Source: Acidobacteriota bacterium
GTDB lineage: Bacteria; Acidobacteriota; Thermoanaerobaculia; Thermoanaerobaculales; Thermoanaerobaculaceae
Assembly (NCBI GenBank): GCA_021782525.1
Contig: JAJXUY010000146.1
Coordinates: forward strand, 1-5,249
Direction: 5' to 3'
DNA: 5,249 nt
The translations under genes were made by a program, and so were the position numbers. Each line of letters opens with the position of its first letter. Position 1 is the stretch's first letter. Shown here in pieces: positions 1 to 5,249 of the stretch. The notes under the pieces were generated by a model. It had not been told where the DNA came from, did no database searches, and worked only from the letters and a program-made list of their open reading frames with translations.

Positions 1-1
1 G

Positions 2-133
2 ATCTCGGTGGTGACCTCGGTGATCGACAACCTGGTCAAGGGCGCCGCCGGCGGCGGGGTGCAGTGGATGAACCGCCTGCTCGGGTTCGAGGAGAGTACC
101 GGCCTCAACCTGGCCGGGATCGGCTGGCACTGA
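2..133 (+). CDS. argC: ArgC C-terminal fragment: N-acyl-gamma-glutamyl-phosphate reductase
   Basis: The gene enters from the left edge; only the last 43 codons and the TGA stop are present. ArgC is the cytoplasmic NADPH-dependent enzyme that reduces N-acylglutamyl phosphate to the semialdehyde, the third step of arginine synthesis. The visible tail contains [18 protein letters not shown] followed by a [10 protein letters not shown] stretch. This matches the well-conserved end of the ArgC family (typically [16 protein letters not shown], then a G-x-x-E-TGL segment). The tail then runs on for about eight residues, ending in GIGWH. Catalytic residues lie upstream and cannot be checked. The gene leads directly into argD after a 15-bp gap, which supports the assignment. 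If the pathway is succinylated, the substrate would be N-succinylglutamyl phosphate. The family call is secure despite the short fragment. Confidence 0.9.
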   Translation: MSVVTSVIDNLVKGAAGGGVQWMNRLLGFEESTGLNLAGIGWH

Positions 134-148
134 GCGATAAAGGGATCG
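134..148 (+). promoter_or_regulatory. argC-argD intergenic gap with weak ribosome binding site
   Basis: This 15-bp gap is the only intergenic spacer in the window. It holds AAAGGG at 139-144, four bases before the argD ATG, a weak and closely spaced Shine-Dalgarno candidate. The argC stop at 131-133 is in the same frame as argD, so argD cannot start further upstream and ATG 149 is the first available start codon. The gap is too short for an independent promoter, so argD is presumably read from the argC transcript. Confidence 0.55.
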
Positions 149-1303
149 ATGACGGAGGCGAACCAACCCGGGGCCTCGGCGCTGCTCGACGTGTTCGACC
201 AGATCGCCCTGCGCCCCGTGCGCGGCGAGGGCGCGACCCTGTTCACCGCGAGCGGCGAGCGCTACCTCGACTTCTACGGCGGCCACGCCGTCGCGCTGCT
301 CGGCTACGGCCACCCGGCGTTGGTCGCGGCGCTCGACCGCCAGGCGCGGACGCTCTTCTTTCAGTCGAACGTCGTGCCGCTCGACGTGCGCGAACGGGCG
401 GCGGCGAGCCTGGTGCGCTTCGGCCCGCCCGGCTTGACGCGGGCGTTTTTCGTCAACTCCGGCGCGGAGGCGAACGAGAACGCGCTGCGCATCGCGTTCG
501 CCGCCACCGGCCGGGGGCGCGTCGTCGCGGTGGAGGGCGCCTTCCACGGCCGCACGGCGGCCGCCGGCGCGGTGACCGCCGGGCACGAGCGCTGGTACGG
601 CTTCCCGTCGCAACCGTTCGCGGTGAGCTGGGTGCCGTTCGACGACGCCGCGGCGCTCGCCGCCGCGGTGACCGGCGACGTCGCGGCCGTGATCGTCGAG
701 CCGGTGCAGGGGGTCGCCGGGGCGCGGGCGCTGTCGCGTGGGTTCCTGGCCGCGGCGCGGGAGACCGCAACGGCGGCCGGCGCGCTGCTGGTCTTCGACG
801 AGGTGCAGTGCGGCATGGGGCGGACGGGACACCCGTTCGCGGCGCAGGCGCACGGCATCCTCCCCGACCTGCTCACCACCGCGAAGGGGCTCGCCGGCGG
901 CTTTCCGGCCGGGGCCGTCCTCGTCGGGGAGGGGCTGGCGGCCGGGATCCGCAAGGGCGCCCTCGGCACCACGTTCGGCGGCGGGCCGCTGGCGATGGCG
1001 CTGGTCGAGGCCGTGATCGCGACGATCGAGCGTGACGGGTTGCTTGAGCGCGTCCGCCGCCTGTCGGCGCGGCTGCAACGGGAGTGCGTGACCGGCCCGG
1101 TCACGGCGGTGCAGGGGATGGGGTTCCTCCTCGGCCTGCGCACCGCCCCCCCCGCCAAGGAGGTGCTCGCGCGGCTGCGCGAGCGGCGGATCCTCGCCGG
1201 CGGCAGCGCCGATGCGCACGTGGTCCGCCTGCTGCCGCCGCTGATCCTGGAGGACGCGCACGTCGACGAGCTGGTGGCTGCGCTCAAGGAGATGAACGGA
1301 TGA
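149..1303 (+). CDS. argD: ArgD: N-acylornithine aminotransferase (class III, PLP-dependent)
   Basis: This 384-residue cytoplasmic aminotransferase converts N-acylglutamate semialdehyde to N-acylornithine using glutamate as amino donor. The length is normal for the family. Fold-type I, class III landmarks appear in order: LDFYGGHAVALLGYGHP near residues 40-56; the cofactor phosphate loop VNSGAEANE at 102-110; FHGRT at 132-136; VIVEPVQGVAG at 181-191; VFDEVQCGMGR at 215-225, whose Asp217 contacts the pyridine nitrogen; TTAKGLAGG with catalytic Lys246; and GTTFGG at 273-278. The YGGHAV motif resembles ArgD/LysJ-like enzymes from organisms with acylcitrulline pathways (from memory). Start ATG 149 is forced by the in-frame argC stop just upstream. 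The stop overlaps argF' by four bases. Whether the substrate carries an acetyl or succinyl group cannot be read from this protein; the neighbouring carbamoyltransferase suggests succinyl. A dual role in lysine synthesis (succinyl-diaminopimelate aminotransferase) is possible, as for E. coli ArgD. Confidence 0.95.
   Translation: MTEANQPGASALLDVFDQIALRPVRGEGATLFTASGERYLDFYGGHAVALLGYGHPALVAALDRQARTLFFQSNVVPLDVRERAAASLVRFGPPGLTRAFFVNSGAEANENALRIAFAATGRGRVVAVEGAFHGRTAAAGAVTAGHERWYGFPSQPFAVSWVPFDDAAALAAAVTGDVAAVIVEPVQGVAGARALSRGFLAAARETATAAGALLVFDEVQCGMGRTGHPFAAQAHGILPDLLTTAKGLAGGFPAGAVLVGEGLAAGIRKGALGTTFGGGPLAMALVEAVIATIERDGLLERVRRLSARLQRECVTGPVTAVQGMGFLLGLRTAPPAKEVLARLRERRILAGGSADAHVVRLLPPLILEDAHVDELVAALKEMNG
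1286..1291 (+). promoter_or_regulatory. Ribosome binding site of argF'
   Basis: AAGGAG lies inside the end of argD, eight bases before ATG 1300. It is a near-consensus Shine-Dalgarno sequence at good spacing. It fixes the argF' start at the ATGA overlap rather than at in-frame codons further upstream within argD, which would add residues unrelated to the carbamoyltransferase family. Confidence 0.8.
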
Positions 1304-2310
1304 AGAGCTTCCTCGACCTCGACGACCTCTCCGCCGACCGCCTCGAGGCGGTGCTCGCCCGCGCCGGCGAGCTGGAGCGCCGGCCGCTCTCCGACGCGCT
1401 GCGCGGGCGCATCGTGGCGCTCCTGTTCATGAACCCGTCGCTGCGCACGCTGGCCTCGATGCAGGCCGGCGTCGCCCAGCTCGGCGGCACCTCGTTCGTG
1501 ATCGCGCCCGGTCAGGGCTCGTGGCAGCTCGAGACCCGCGACGGCGTCGTGATGGACGGCGACGCGGCCGAGCACGTGCGCGAGGCGATCCCGGTGCTGG
1601 CGCAGTACGCGGACGCGCTCGCGGTGCGCTGCTTCGCGCGCGGCAAGGAGCTCGGCGAGGATCTCGCCGACGGCGTGATCCGCGCGATGGCGGCGCTCTC
1701 GCCGGTGCCGTTCGTCAACCTGGAGTCGGCCGCGTCGCACCCGTGCCAGGTGCTGGCCGACTGGAAGACGCTCGACGACCTCGAGGTCCCCCGCCACGGC
1801 GGCCGCTTCGTGCTGTCGTGGGTGTGGCACCCGCGGCCGCTGCCGTACGCGGTGCCGGCCTCGGCGCTGGCGATGGCGGCGCGGCGCGGGATGCAGGTGA
1901 CGGTCCTGCGGCCGGAGGGGTACGGGCTCCCCGAGTCGGTCATGGCGCGCGCCCGGGCCTGGGCGGCGCGCAGCGGCGGCAGCGTCACCGAGAGCTCCGA
2001 CCGTGAGGCCGCGATGACCGGCGCCCACGTCGTCTACGCCAAGTCGTGGGCGGCGCCGGCGTTCTACGGCCGCCCGGCCGAGGAGGCGCCGGTGCGCGCC
2101 GGGTTGCGCGAGTGGTGCGTGTCGGAGGCGTGGTACCGGAGCGCGGCGCCCGGGGCCCGCTTCATGCACTGCCTGCCGGTGCGGCGCAACGTGAAGGTGA
2201 CCGACGAGGTGCTCGATGGGCCGCGCAGCGTCGTCGTGCGCCAGGCCGGCAACCGGCTGCACGCGCAGAAGGCGCTGCTGCTCGAGATGCTGGCCGGGGA
2301 GGGGGCATGA
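1300..2310 (+). CDS. argF': ArgF': N-acylornithine carbamoyltransferase, predicted succinyl type
   Basis: This 336-residue cytoplasmic enzyme transfers the carbamoyl group of carbamoyl phosphate to N-acylornithine, giving N-acylcitrulline. It belongs to the N-acetylornithine (Xanthomonas) and N-succinylornithine (Bacteroides) carbamoyltransferase family rather than ordinary ArgF. Visible landmarks are the carbamoyl-phosphate motif NPSLRT at 45-50; a GSWQLE segment with Trp75, matching the acyl-binding tryptophan; VMDGDAAEH at 84-92; Arg110; HPCQ at 147-150; HPRPLPYAVP at 177-186; YAKSW at 246-250; and MHCLPVRRNVK at 289-299, containing Cys291, Arg295 and Lys299. By hand alignment Ala90 occupies the site of Glu92 (acetyl enzyme) and Pro90 (succinyl enzyme), which points to succinylornithine. 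Leu51 replaces the last arginine of the usual S-x-R-T-R motif. Start ATG 1300 overlaps the argD stop and has a strong Shine-Dalgarno site. The family is secure; the acyl preference is inference. Confidence 0.93.
   Translation: MKSFLDLDDLSADRLEAVLARAGELERRPLSDALRGRIVALLFMNPSLRTLASMQAGVAQLGGTSFVIAPGQGSWQLETRDGVVMDGDAAEHVREAIPVLAQYADALAVRCFARGKELGEDLADGVIRAMAALSPVPFVNLESAASHPCQVLADWKTLDDLEVPRHGGRFVLSWVWHPRPLPYAVPASALAMAARRGMQVTVLRPEGYGLPESVMARARAWAARSGGSVTESSDREAAMTGAHVVYAKSWAAPAFYGRPAEEAPVRAGLREWCVSEAWYRSAAPGARFMHCLPVRRNVKVTDEVLDGPRSVVVRQAGNRLHAQKALLLEMLAGEGA
2298..2302 (+). promoter_or_regulatory. Ribosome binding site of argB
   Basis: GGAGG, within a longer GGGGAGGGGG run at the end of argF', lies four bases before ATG 2307. 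It supports the start at the ATGA overlap. A second in-frame ATG at 2337 (residue 11) lacks a comparable site and would shorten the N-terminal helix. Confidence 0.65.
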
Positions 2311-3248
2311 CCGGACCGTTCGACCGCGAGGCTGCAATGGCGGGCCTGACCCGCGCGCTGCCGTACATCCGGCTGTACAAGGGGCGCGTGTTCGTGATCA
2401 AGCTGGGCGGCGCCGCGAGCACCGACGCCGCGGTGCTGCGGCGGCTGGCCGAGCAGGTCAACGTCCTGCGCGAGGTCGGCATCCGCGTCGTGCTCGTGCA
2501 CGGGGGCGGGCCGCAGTCCACCGCGCTCGCGAGCCGCCTGGGGGTCGCGACGCGCTTCGTCGGCGGCCGCCGGGTGACCTCGCCGGAGGCGCTCGAGGCC
2601 GTCGTGATGACGCTCAACGGCACGGTGAGCACCGCGGTGCTGGCGGCGTGCCGCGCGGTCCACCTCCCGGCGATCGGGGTGTCGGGCGTGGACGCCGCCC
2701 TGGTGCGGGCGGCGCGCCGGCCCCCGGTGGAGGTCGAGGACGGGGGGCAGCGCGAGGTCGTGGACTACGGCGAGGTCGGCGACATCACCGGCGTCGACGC
2801 GGCGGTGCTGCTGCGCCTGCTCGACGCCGGGTACGTCCCGGTCGTGAGCCCGCTCGCCGCGGACGACGACGGCCGCGTCCTCAACGTCAACGCCGACACC
2901 GTGGCGGCGAGCCTCGCCTGCGCCCTCGACGCCGAAAAGCTGCTCTTCCTCACCGAGACGCCGGGGATCCTCGAGGACCGCGCCGACAAGGCCTCGATGA
3001 TCTCCTGCGCCGACCTCGCGCTGCTCGCCGCGATGGAGGCCCGCGGCGCCTTGGCGGGCGGCATGCTGCCCAAGGTCAACGCGGCGCGCGCGGCGCTCGC
3101 CGGCGGCGTGCGCCGGGTGCACATCGTCGGCTACCAGCCCAACCACGCCCTGCTCATGGAGGTGTTCACCAACGAGGGGGCGGGGACGCTGATCGTCCGC
3201 GACCTCGCCGAGCTGCCGGCGGCGGAGCAAGGCGAGGCCGCGCCGTGA
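2307..3248 (+). CDS. argB: ArgB: N-acylglutamate kinase, arginine-sensitive type by sequence
   Basis: This 313-residue cytoplasmic amino-acid kinase phosphorylates the gamma-carboxylate of N-acylglutamate with ATP, the second step of the pathway. Visible motifs are KLGG at 32-35; the glycine-rich HGGGPQ at 65-70; the acylglutamate-binding region FVGGRRVTSPE at 84-94; NVNADTVAASLA at 193-204; LTETPGI at 215-221; and GGMLPKVNAA with Lys256. About 30 residues precede the first strand and include ALPYIRLYKGRVFVIKLGG. This resembles the N-terminal helix of arginine-inhibited hexameric kinases such as that of Thermotoga maritima. The C-terminal HALLMEVFTNEGAGTLI also resembles the arginine-site region of those enzymes. 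Feedback inhibition is therefore predicted, not shown. The start is ATG 2307, overlapping the argF' stop by four bases. The stop overlaps the GTG start of the M20 gene. In a succinylated pathway the substrate would be N-succinylglutamate. Confidence 0.95.
   Translation: MTGPFDREAAMAGLTRALPYIRLYKGRVFVIKLGGAASTDAAVLRRLAEQVNVLREVGIRVVLVHGGGPQSTALASRLGVATRFVGGRRVTSPEALEAVVMTLNGTVSTAVLAACRAVHLPAIGVSGVDAALVRAARRPPVEVEDGGQREVVDYGEVGDITGVDAAVLLRLLDAGYVPVVSPLAADDDGRVLNVNADTVAASLACALDAEKLLFLTETPGILEDRADKASMISCADLALLAAMEARGALAGGMLPKVNAARAALAGGVRRVHIVGYQPNHALLMEVFTNEGAGTLIVRDLAELPAAEQGEAAP
3234..3237 (+). promoter_or_regulatory. Ribosome binding site of the M20 deacylase gene
   Basis: GAGG within AAGGCGAGG at the end of argB lies seven bases before GTG 3245. 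It supports the GTG start at the 4-base overlap. The next in-frame ATG is at residue 13, inside the first helix of the M20 fold. Confidence 0.55.
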
Positions 3249-4339
3249 CCGACGCCGAGCTCCTCGCGCTCCACCGCGAGATGGTGGCGATCCCGTCGCC
3301 GTCGGGCGGGGAGGGGCCGCTCGCCGACTTCGTGGCCGGGTTCCTCGCGGCGCACGGCGTCGCCGCCGAGCGGTTCGAGAACTCGGTGTTCGCGGTCGCC
3401 GGGCGCGGTCCGGCCGTGTGCTTCAACTCGCACCTCGACACCGTACCGGCATCGCCCGCGTGGACCCGCCCGCCACACCGCCCCGACGTCGAGAACGGCC
3501 GCGTCTACGGCCTCGGCAGCAACGACGCCAAGGGCGCCGCGGCGGCGATGACGGCGGCGTTCCTGCGCCTGGCCGCGCGGGGCGCCGCGCTCGACGTCCG
3601 CGTCGTGCTCGCGCTCGCCGCCGAGGAGGAAGTCGGCAGCAAGGGAACGGAGCGCCTCCTCCCCGAGCTGGCGCGGCGCGGTCTGCGGCCCGCCGCCGCG
3701 GTCGTCGGCGAGCCGACCGGCCTCGACGTCGCGACGGCGCAGAAGGGGCTGGTGGTGCTCGAGCTGGTCGCGACGGGGCAGGCGTGCCACGCCGCCCACG
3801 GCCGCGCGCTCGGCGCAGCCAACGCGCTGCGCACGCTCGCCCGCGACCTCGTCGCCCTCGACGCGGTGGAGCTCGGCCCCGCCCACCCCCGGCTCGGACC
3901 GGTCACGCTCGAGCCGACGATGGCCCGCGGCGGCACGGCCCGCAACGTGATCCCGGCCGAGGCTTCGTGCATCCTCGACGTGCGCGTCAACCCCGAGCCG
4001 GCGCCGGAGGAGATCGTGGCGCGCCTGCGCTCGGCGGTGAGCGGCGAGCTGCGGGTGGCCAGCAACCGGCTGCGTCCCTACGAGATCGCCGAGGACCACC
4101 CGCTGGTGCGCGCGGCGCTGGCGGCGCGCCCGGGGGCGCGGACGTTCGCTTCTCGCGGCCTGTCGGACCTGGTGTTCTTCACCGGGATCCCGGGGATCAA
4201 GGTGGGCCCCGGCCGCAGCGAGCGCTCGCACACCCCCGACGAGTACATCCTCGAGGAGGAGGTGGTCGAGGGCGCCCGCTTCTACGAGCGGCTCGCGCTC
4301 GACGGCCGCTCGTTCCTCGGCGAGGGGAGGGCCGCATGA
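3245..4339 (+). CDS. argE': M20 deacylase, predicted N-acylcitrulline deacylase (ArgE'/DapE-like)
   Basis: This 364-residue cytoplasmic metallohydrolase is of the M20 (ArgE/DapE/CPG2) family. The two-metal site is complete: NSHLDTVP gives His63 and Asp65; GSNDAKG gives the bridging Asp94; AAEEEVGS gives the general base Glu128 and metal ligand Glu129; VGEPTG gives Glu156; RSHTPDEYI gives His329. The dimerisation (lid) domain lies at about 165-275 and includes the usual ARGGTARNVIPAEA stretch at 227-240. The gene sits between argB and argH, and the carbamoyltransferase here acts on acylated ornithine. The likely job is therefore to remove the acyl group from N-acylcitrulline, the step needed before ArgG. 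If ArgF' is succinyl-specific, the substrate is N-succinylcitrulline, and a link to DapE desuccinylases would make sense. Start is GTG in a GTGA overlap with argB. Classical acetylornithine deacetylase or lysine-pathway DapE are less likely because of context. Family secure, substrate inferred. Confidence 0.88.
   Translation: MTDAELLALHREMVAIPSPSGGEGPLADFVAGFLAAHGVAAERFENSVFAVAGRGPAVCFNSHLDTVPASPAWTRPPHRPDVENGRVYGLGSNDAKGAAAAMTAAFLRLAARGAALDVRVVLALAAEEEVGSKGTERLLPELARRGLRPAAAVVGEPTGLDVATAQKGLVVLELVATGQACHAAHGRALGAANALRTLARDLVALDAVELGPAHPRLGPVTLEPTMARGGTARNVIPAEASCILDVRVNPEPAPEEIVARLRSAVSGELRVASNRLRPYEIAEDHPLVRAALAARPGARTFASRGLSDLVFFTGIPGIKVGPGRSERSHTPDEYILEEEVVEGARFYERLALDGRSFLGEGRAA
4326..4330 (+). 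promoter_or_regulatory. Ribosome binding site of argH
   Basis: GGAGG within GAGGGGAGGG at the end of the deacylase gene lies five bases before ATG 4336. It is a strong Shine-Dalgarno site and fixes the argH start at the ATGA overlap. Confidence 0.8.
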
Positions 4340-5249
4340 CGAGGCTGTGGGACCGCGACGAGCCGCTCGACCGGCTCGTGCTCGAGTTCACCGCCGGCGA
4401 GGACCACGCCCTCGACGACCGGCTAGTCGCGTACGACGTGCGCGCCTCGGCCGCGCACGCCGAGATGCTGGCTGCCGCCGGGTTCCTCGGCGAGGCCGAC
4501 CACGCCGCGCTGCAGCGCGCGCTCGCCGAAATCGGCGCCGCGCACGCGCGCGGCGAGTGGTGGGTCGCGCTCGAGGAAGAGGACGGACACACGGCGCTGG
4601 AGAACCGCCTGACGGCGGCCGTGGGGGAGGCGGGGGCGCGCATCCACCTCGGCCGCTCGCGCAACGACCAGGTGCTCGCCGCGCTGCGGCTCTGGCTCAA
4701 GGACGAGCTGGCGGTACTCGCGGGCGCCGCGGGAGAGGTCGCGGCGGCGCTCGACGGGATCGCCGAGCGTCGCGGCGCCCTCGTGATGCCGGGGTACACG
4801 CACATGCAGCGCGCGATGCCGACGACGCTCGGCGCCTGGGCCGGGGCGTACGCCGGCGAGCTGCGCGACGACGCCGAGGGGTTGCTCACCGCGCGCCGGC
4901 GCGCCGACCGCAACCCGCTCGGCTCGGCGGCGGGGTACGGCGTGCCGGTGCTCTCGCTCGACCGCTCACGGACGACCCGCGCGCTCGGCTTCGCGGCCGC
5001 GCACGAGCCGGTCACCGCGGTGCAGCTGTCGCGCGGCAAGGCGGAAGCCGGCGCGCTGTTCGAGGCGGCGTTGCTGGCGCAGGACCTCGGGCGTCTGGCA
5101 GCCGACCTCTGCCTGTTCGCGACCGCCGAGTTCGGCTTCGTCACGCTGCCGGCCGAGCTCACGACCGGTTCCTCGATGCTGCCGCAAAAGCGCAACCCCG
5201 ACCTGTTCGAGCTGGTGCGCGGGCGCTCCGGCGAGGCGGCGGCGGCGCT
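4336..5249 (+). CDS. argH: ArgH: argininosuccinate lyase, N-terminal two thirds
   Basis: An open frame of 304 complete codons plus two bases runs off the right edge, against about 430-470 residues for the full family. ArgH is a cytoplasmic homotetramer of the fumarase/aspartase superfamily that splits argininosuccinate into arginine and fumarate, the last pathway step. Visible landmarks are FTAGEDHALDDRLVAYDV near 18-35; EDGHTALENRL at 82-92; GRSRNDQV at 106-113; PGYTHMQRAMPTTLG at 152-166 with active-site His156; NPLGSAAGYG at 193-202; QLSRGK at 230-235; and the signature loop GSSMLPQKRNP at 278-288 carrying the catalytic serine. The GYTHMQ-x-AMP and NPLGSAAGYG forms recall ArgH from Bacteroidota and Xanthomonas acylcitrulline clusters (from memory). 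The signature has Leu where the common pattern has Met. The start overlaps the upstream stop as ATGA with a strong Shine-Dalgarno site. The C-terminal domain is outside the window. Confidence 0.95.
   Translation, partial: MTRLWDRDEPLDRLVLEFTAGEDHALDDRLVAYDVRASAAHAEMLAAAGFLGEADHAALQRALAEIGAAHARGEWWVALEEEDGHTALENRLTAAVGEAGARIHLGRSRNDQVLAALRLWLKDELAVLAGAAGEVAAALDGIAERRGALVMPGYTHMQRAMPTTLGAWAGAYAGELRDDAEGLLTARRRADRNPLGSAAGYGVPVLSLDRSRTTRALGFAAAHEPVTAVQLSRGKAEAGALFEAALLAQDLGRLAADLCLFATAEFGFVTLPAELTTGSSMLPQKRNPDLFELVRGRSGEAAAA

Noticed and set aside
64..1035. Alternative + strand frame of 323 codons across the argC end and argD
   Set aside because: The translation is almost wholly Arg, Gly, Ala and Pro, while the overlapping argD frame has complete aminotransferase motifs.
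1088..1104. Perfect inverted repeat GTGACCG-GCC-CGGTCAC as a possible terminator or operator
   Set aside because: It lies inside the conserved part of argD, has a 3-base loop and no following T tract. Such palindromes arise by chance in GC-rich coding DNA.
1084..1299. Upstream in-frame extension of argF' into argD (and likewise of argB from 2046 and the deacylase from 2216)
   Set aside because: The extra residues are unrelated to the families, and the overlap start codons at 1300, 2307 and 3245 have Shine-Dalgarno sites and give normal N-termini.
149..1303. LysW-type lysine/ornithine pathway genes (LysJ/LysZ) for the aminotransferase and kinase
   Set aside because: No LysW carrier or LysX ligase is visible, and the pairing with an acylornithine carbamoyltransferase and an M20 deacylase fits acylated arginine synthesis better.
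1300..2310. Ordinary ornithine carbamoyltransferase (argF)
   Set aside because: The VMDGD, WQLE, HPRPLP and HCLPVRRN motifs match the acylornithine carbamoyltransferases, and the HCLP-RRNVK tail replaces the usual HCLP-x-HRG form.
361..2337. Very long open frame on the minus strand (658 codons) opposite argD and argF'
   Set aside because: Stop codons are rare in this GC-rich DNA, so shadow frames are long. The translation is low-complexity, rich in Arg, Ala, Pro and His, with no recognisable domain, and it spans two well-supported genes on the other strand.
3245..4339. Lysine-pathway DapE (succinyl-diaminopimelate desuccinylase)
   Set aside because: The M20 family alone would allow it, but the gene is translationally coupled between argB and argH in an arginine operon that needs an acylcitrulline deacylase.
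2064..5195. Further long minus-strand open frames (2064-3230, 3131-4231, 4197-5195)
   Set aside because: Same reason: compositional shadows with biased residues and no family motifs, fully opposite argB, the deacylase gene and argH.

Overview
The window is a tightly packed stretch of an arginine biosynthesis operon, all on the + strand. The DNA is very GC-rich (roughly three quarters G+C by eye, with G or C at most third codon positions). This fits a high-GC bacterium. The protein sequences resemble those of lineages that make arginine through acylated citrulline (Bacteroidota and relatives, Xanthomonas-type proteobacteria, and some high-GC phyla such as Gemmatimonadota or Acidobacteriota). 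I cannot name the phylum from sequence alone.

Layout: the C-terminal 43 codons of argC (2-133); a 15-bp gap (134-148); argD (149-1303); an acylornithine carbamoyltransferase, argF' (1300-2310); argB (2307-3248); an M20-family deacylase in the argE/dapE family (3245-4339); and the first 304 codons of argH (4336 to the window end). The last four junctions are 4-base stop/start overlaps (ATGA, ATGA, GTGA, ATGA), each with a purine-rich Shine-Dalgarno-like stretch just upstream. The genes are therefore almost certainly co-transcribed and translationally coupled. I see no promoter, terminator, RNA gene, mobile element or CRISPR array, and no non-coding stretch longer than 15 bp.

How the genes work together: ArgB phosphorylates N-acylglutamate, ArgC reduces it to the semialdehyde, and ArgD transaminates that to N-acylornithine. 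ArgF' carbamoylates the still-acylated ornithine, the M20 enzyme removes the acyl group from N-acylcitrulline, and ArgH releases arginine from argininosuccinate. ArgG and the enzyme that acylates glutamate are not in the window.

The main point of interest is the acyl group. The carbamoyltransferase belongs to the N-acetyl/N-succinyl-ornithine family, not to ordinary ornithine carbamoyltransferases. At the position known to set acetyl versus succinyl preference it carries alanine (Ala90), not the glutamate of the Xanthomonas acetyl enzyme. This predicts a succinylated pathway as in Bacteroides, but it needs biochemical confirmation. The enzyme also keeps the lysine (Lys299) that is carboxylated in the acetyl-type enzyme, and it has a leucine where both reference enzymes have the last arginine of the carbamoyl-phosphate motif. 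Apart from this the region is a conventional metabolic operon, and I found no evidence of an unknown kind of system.
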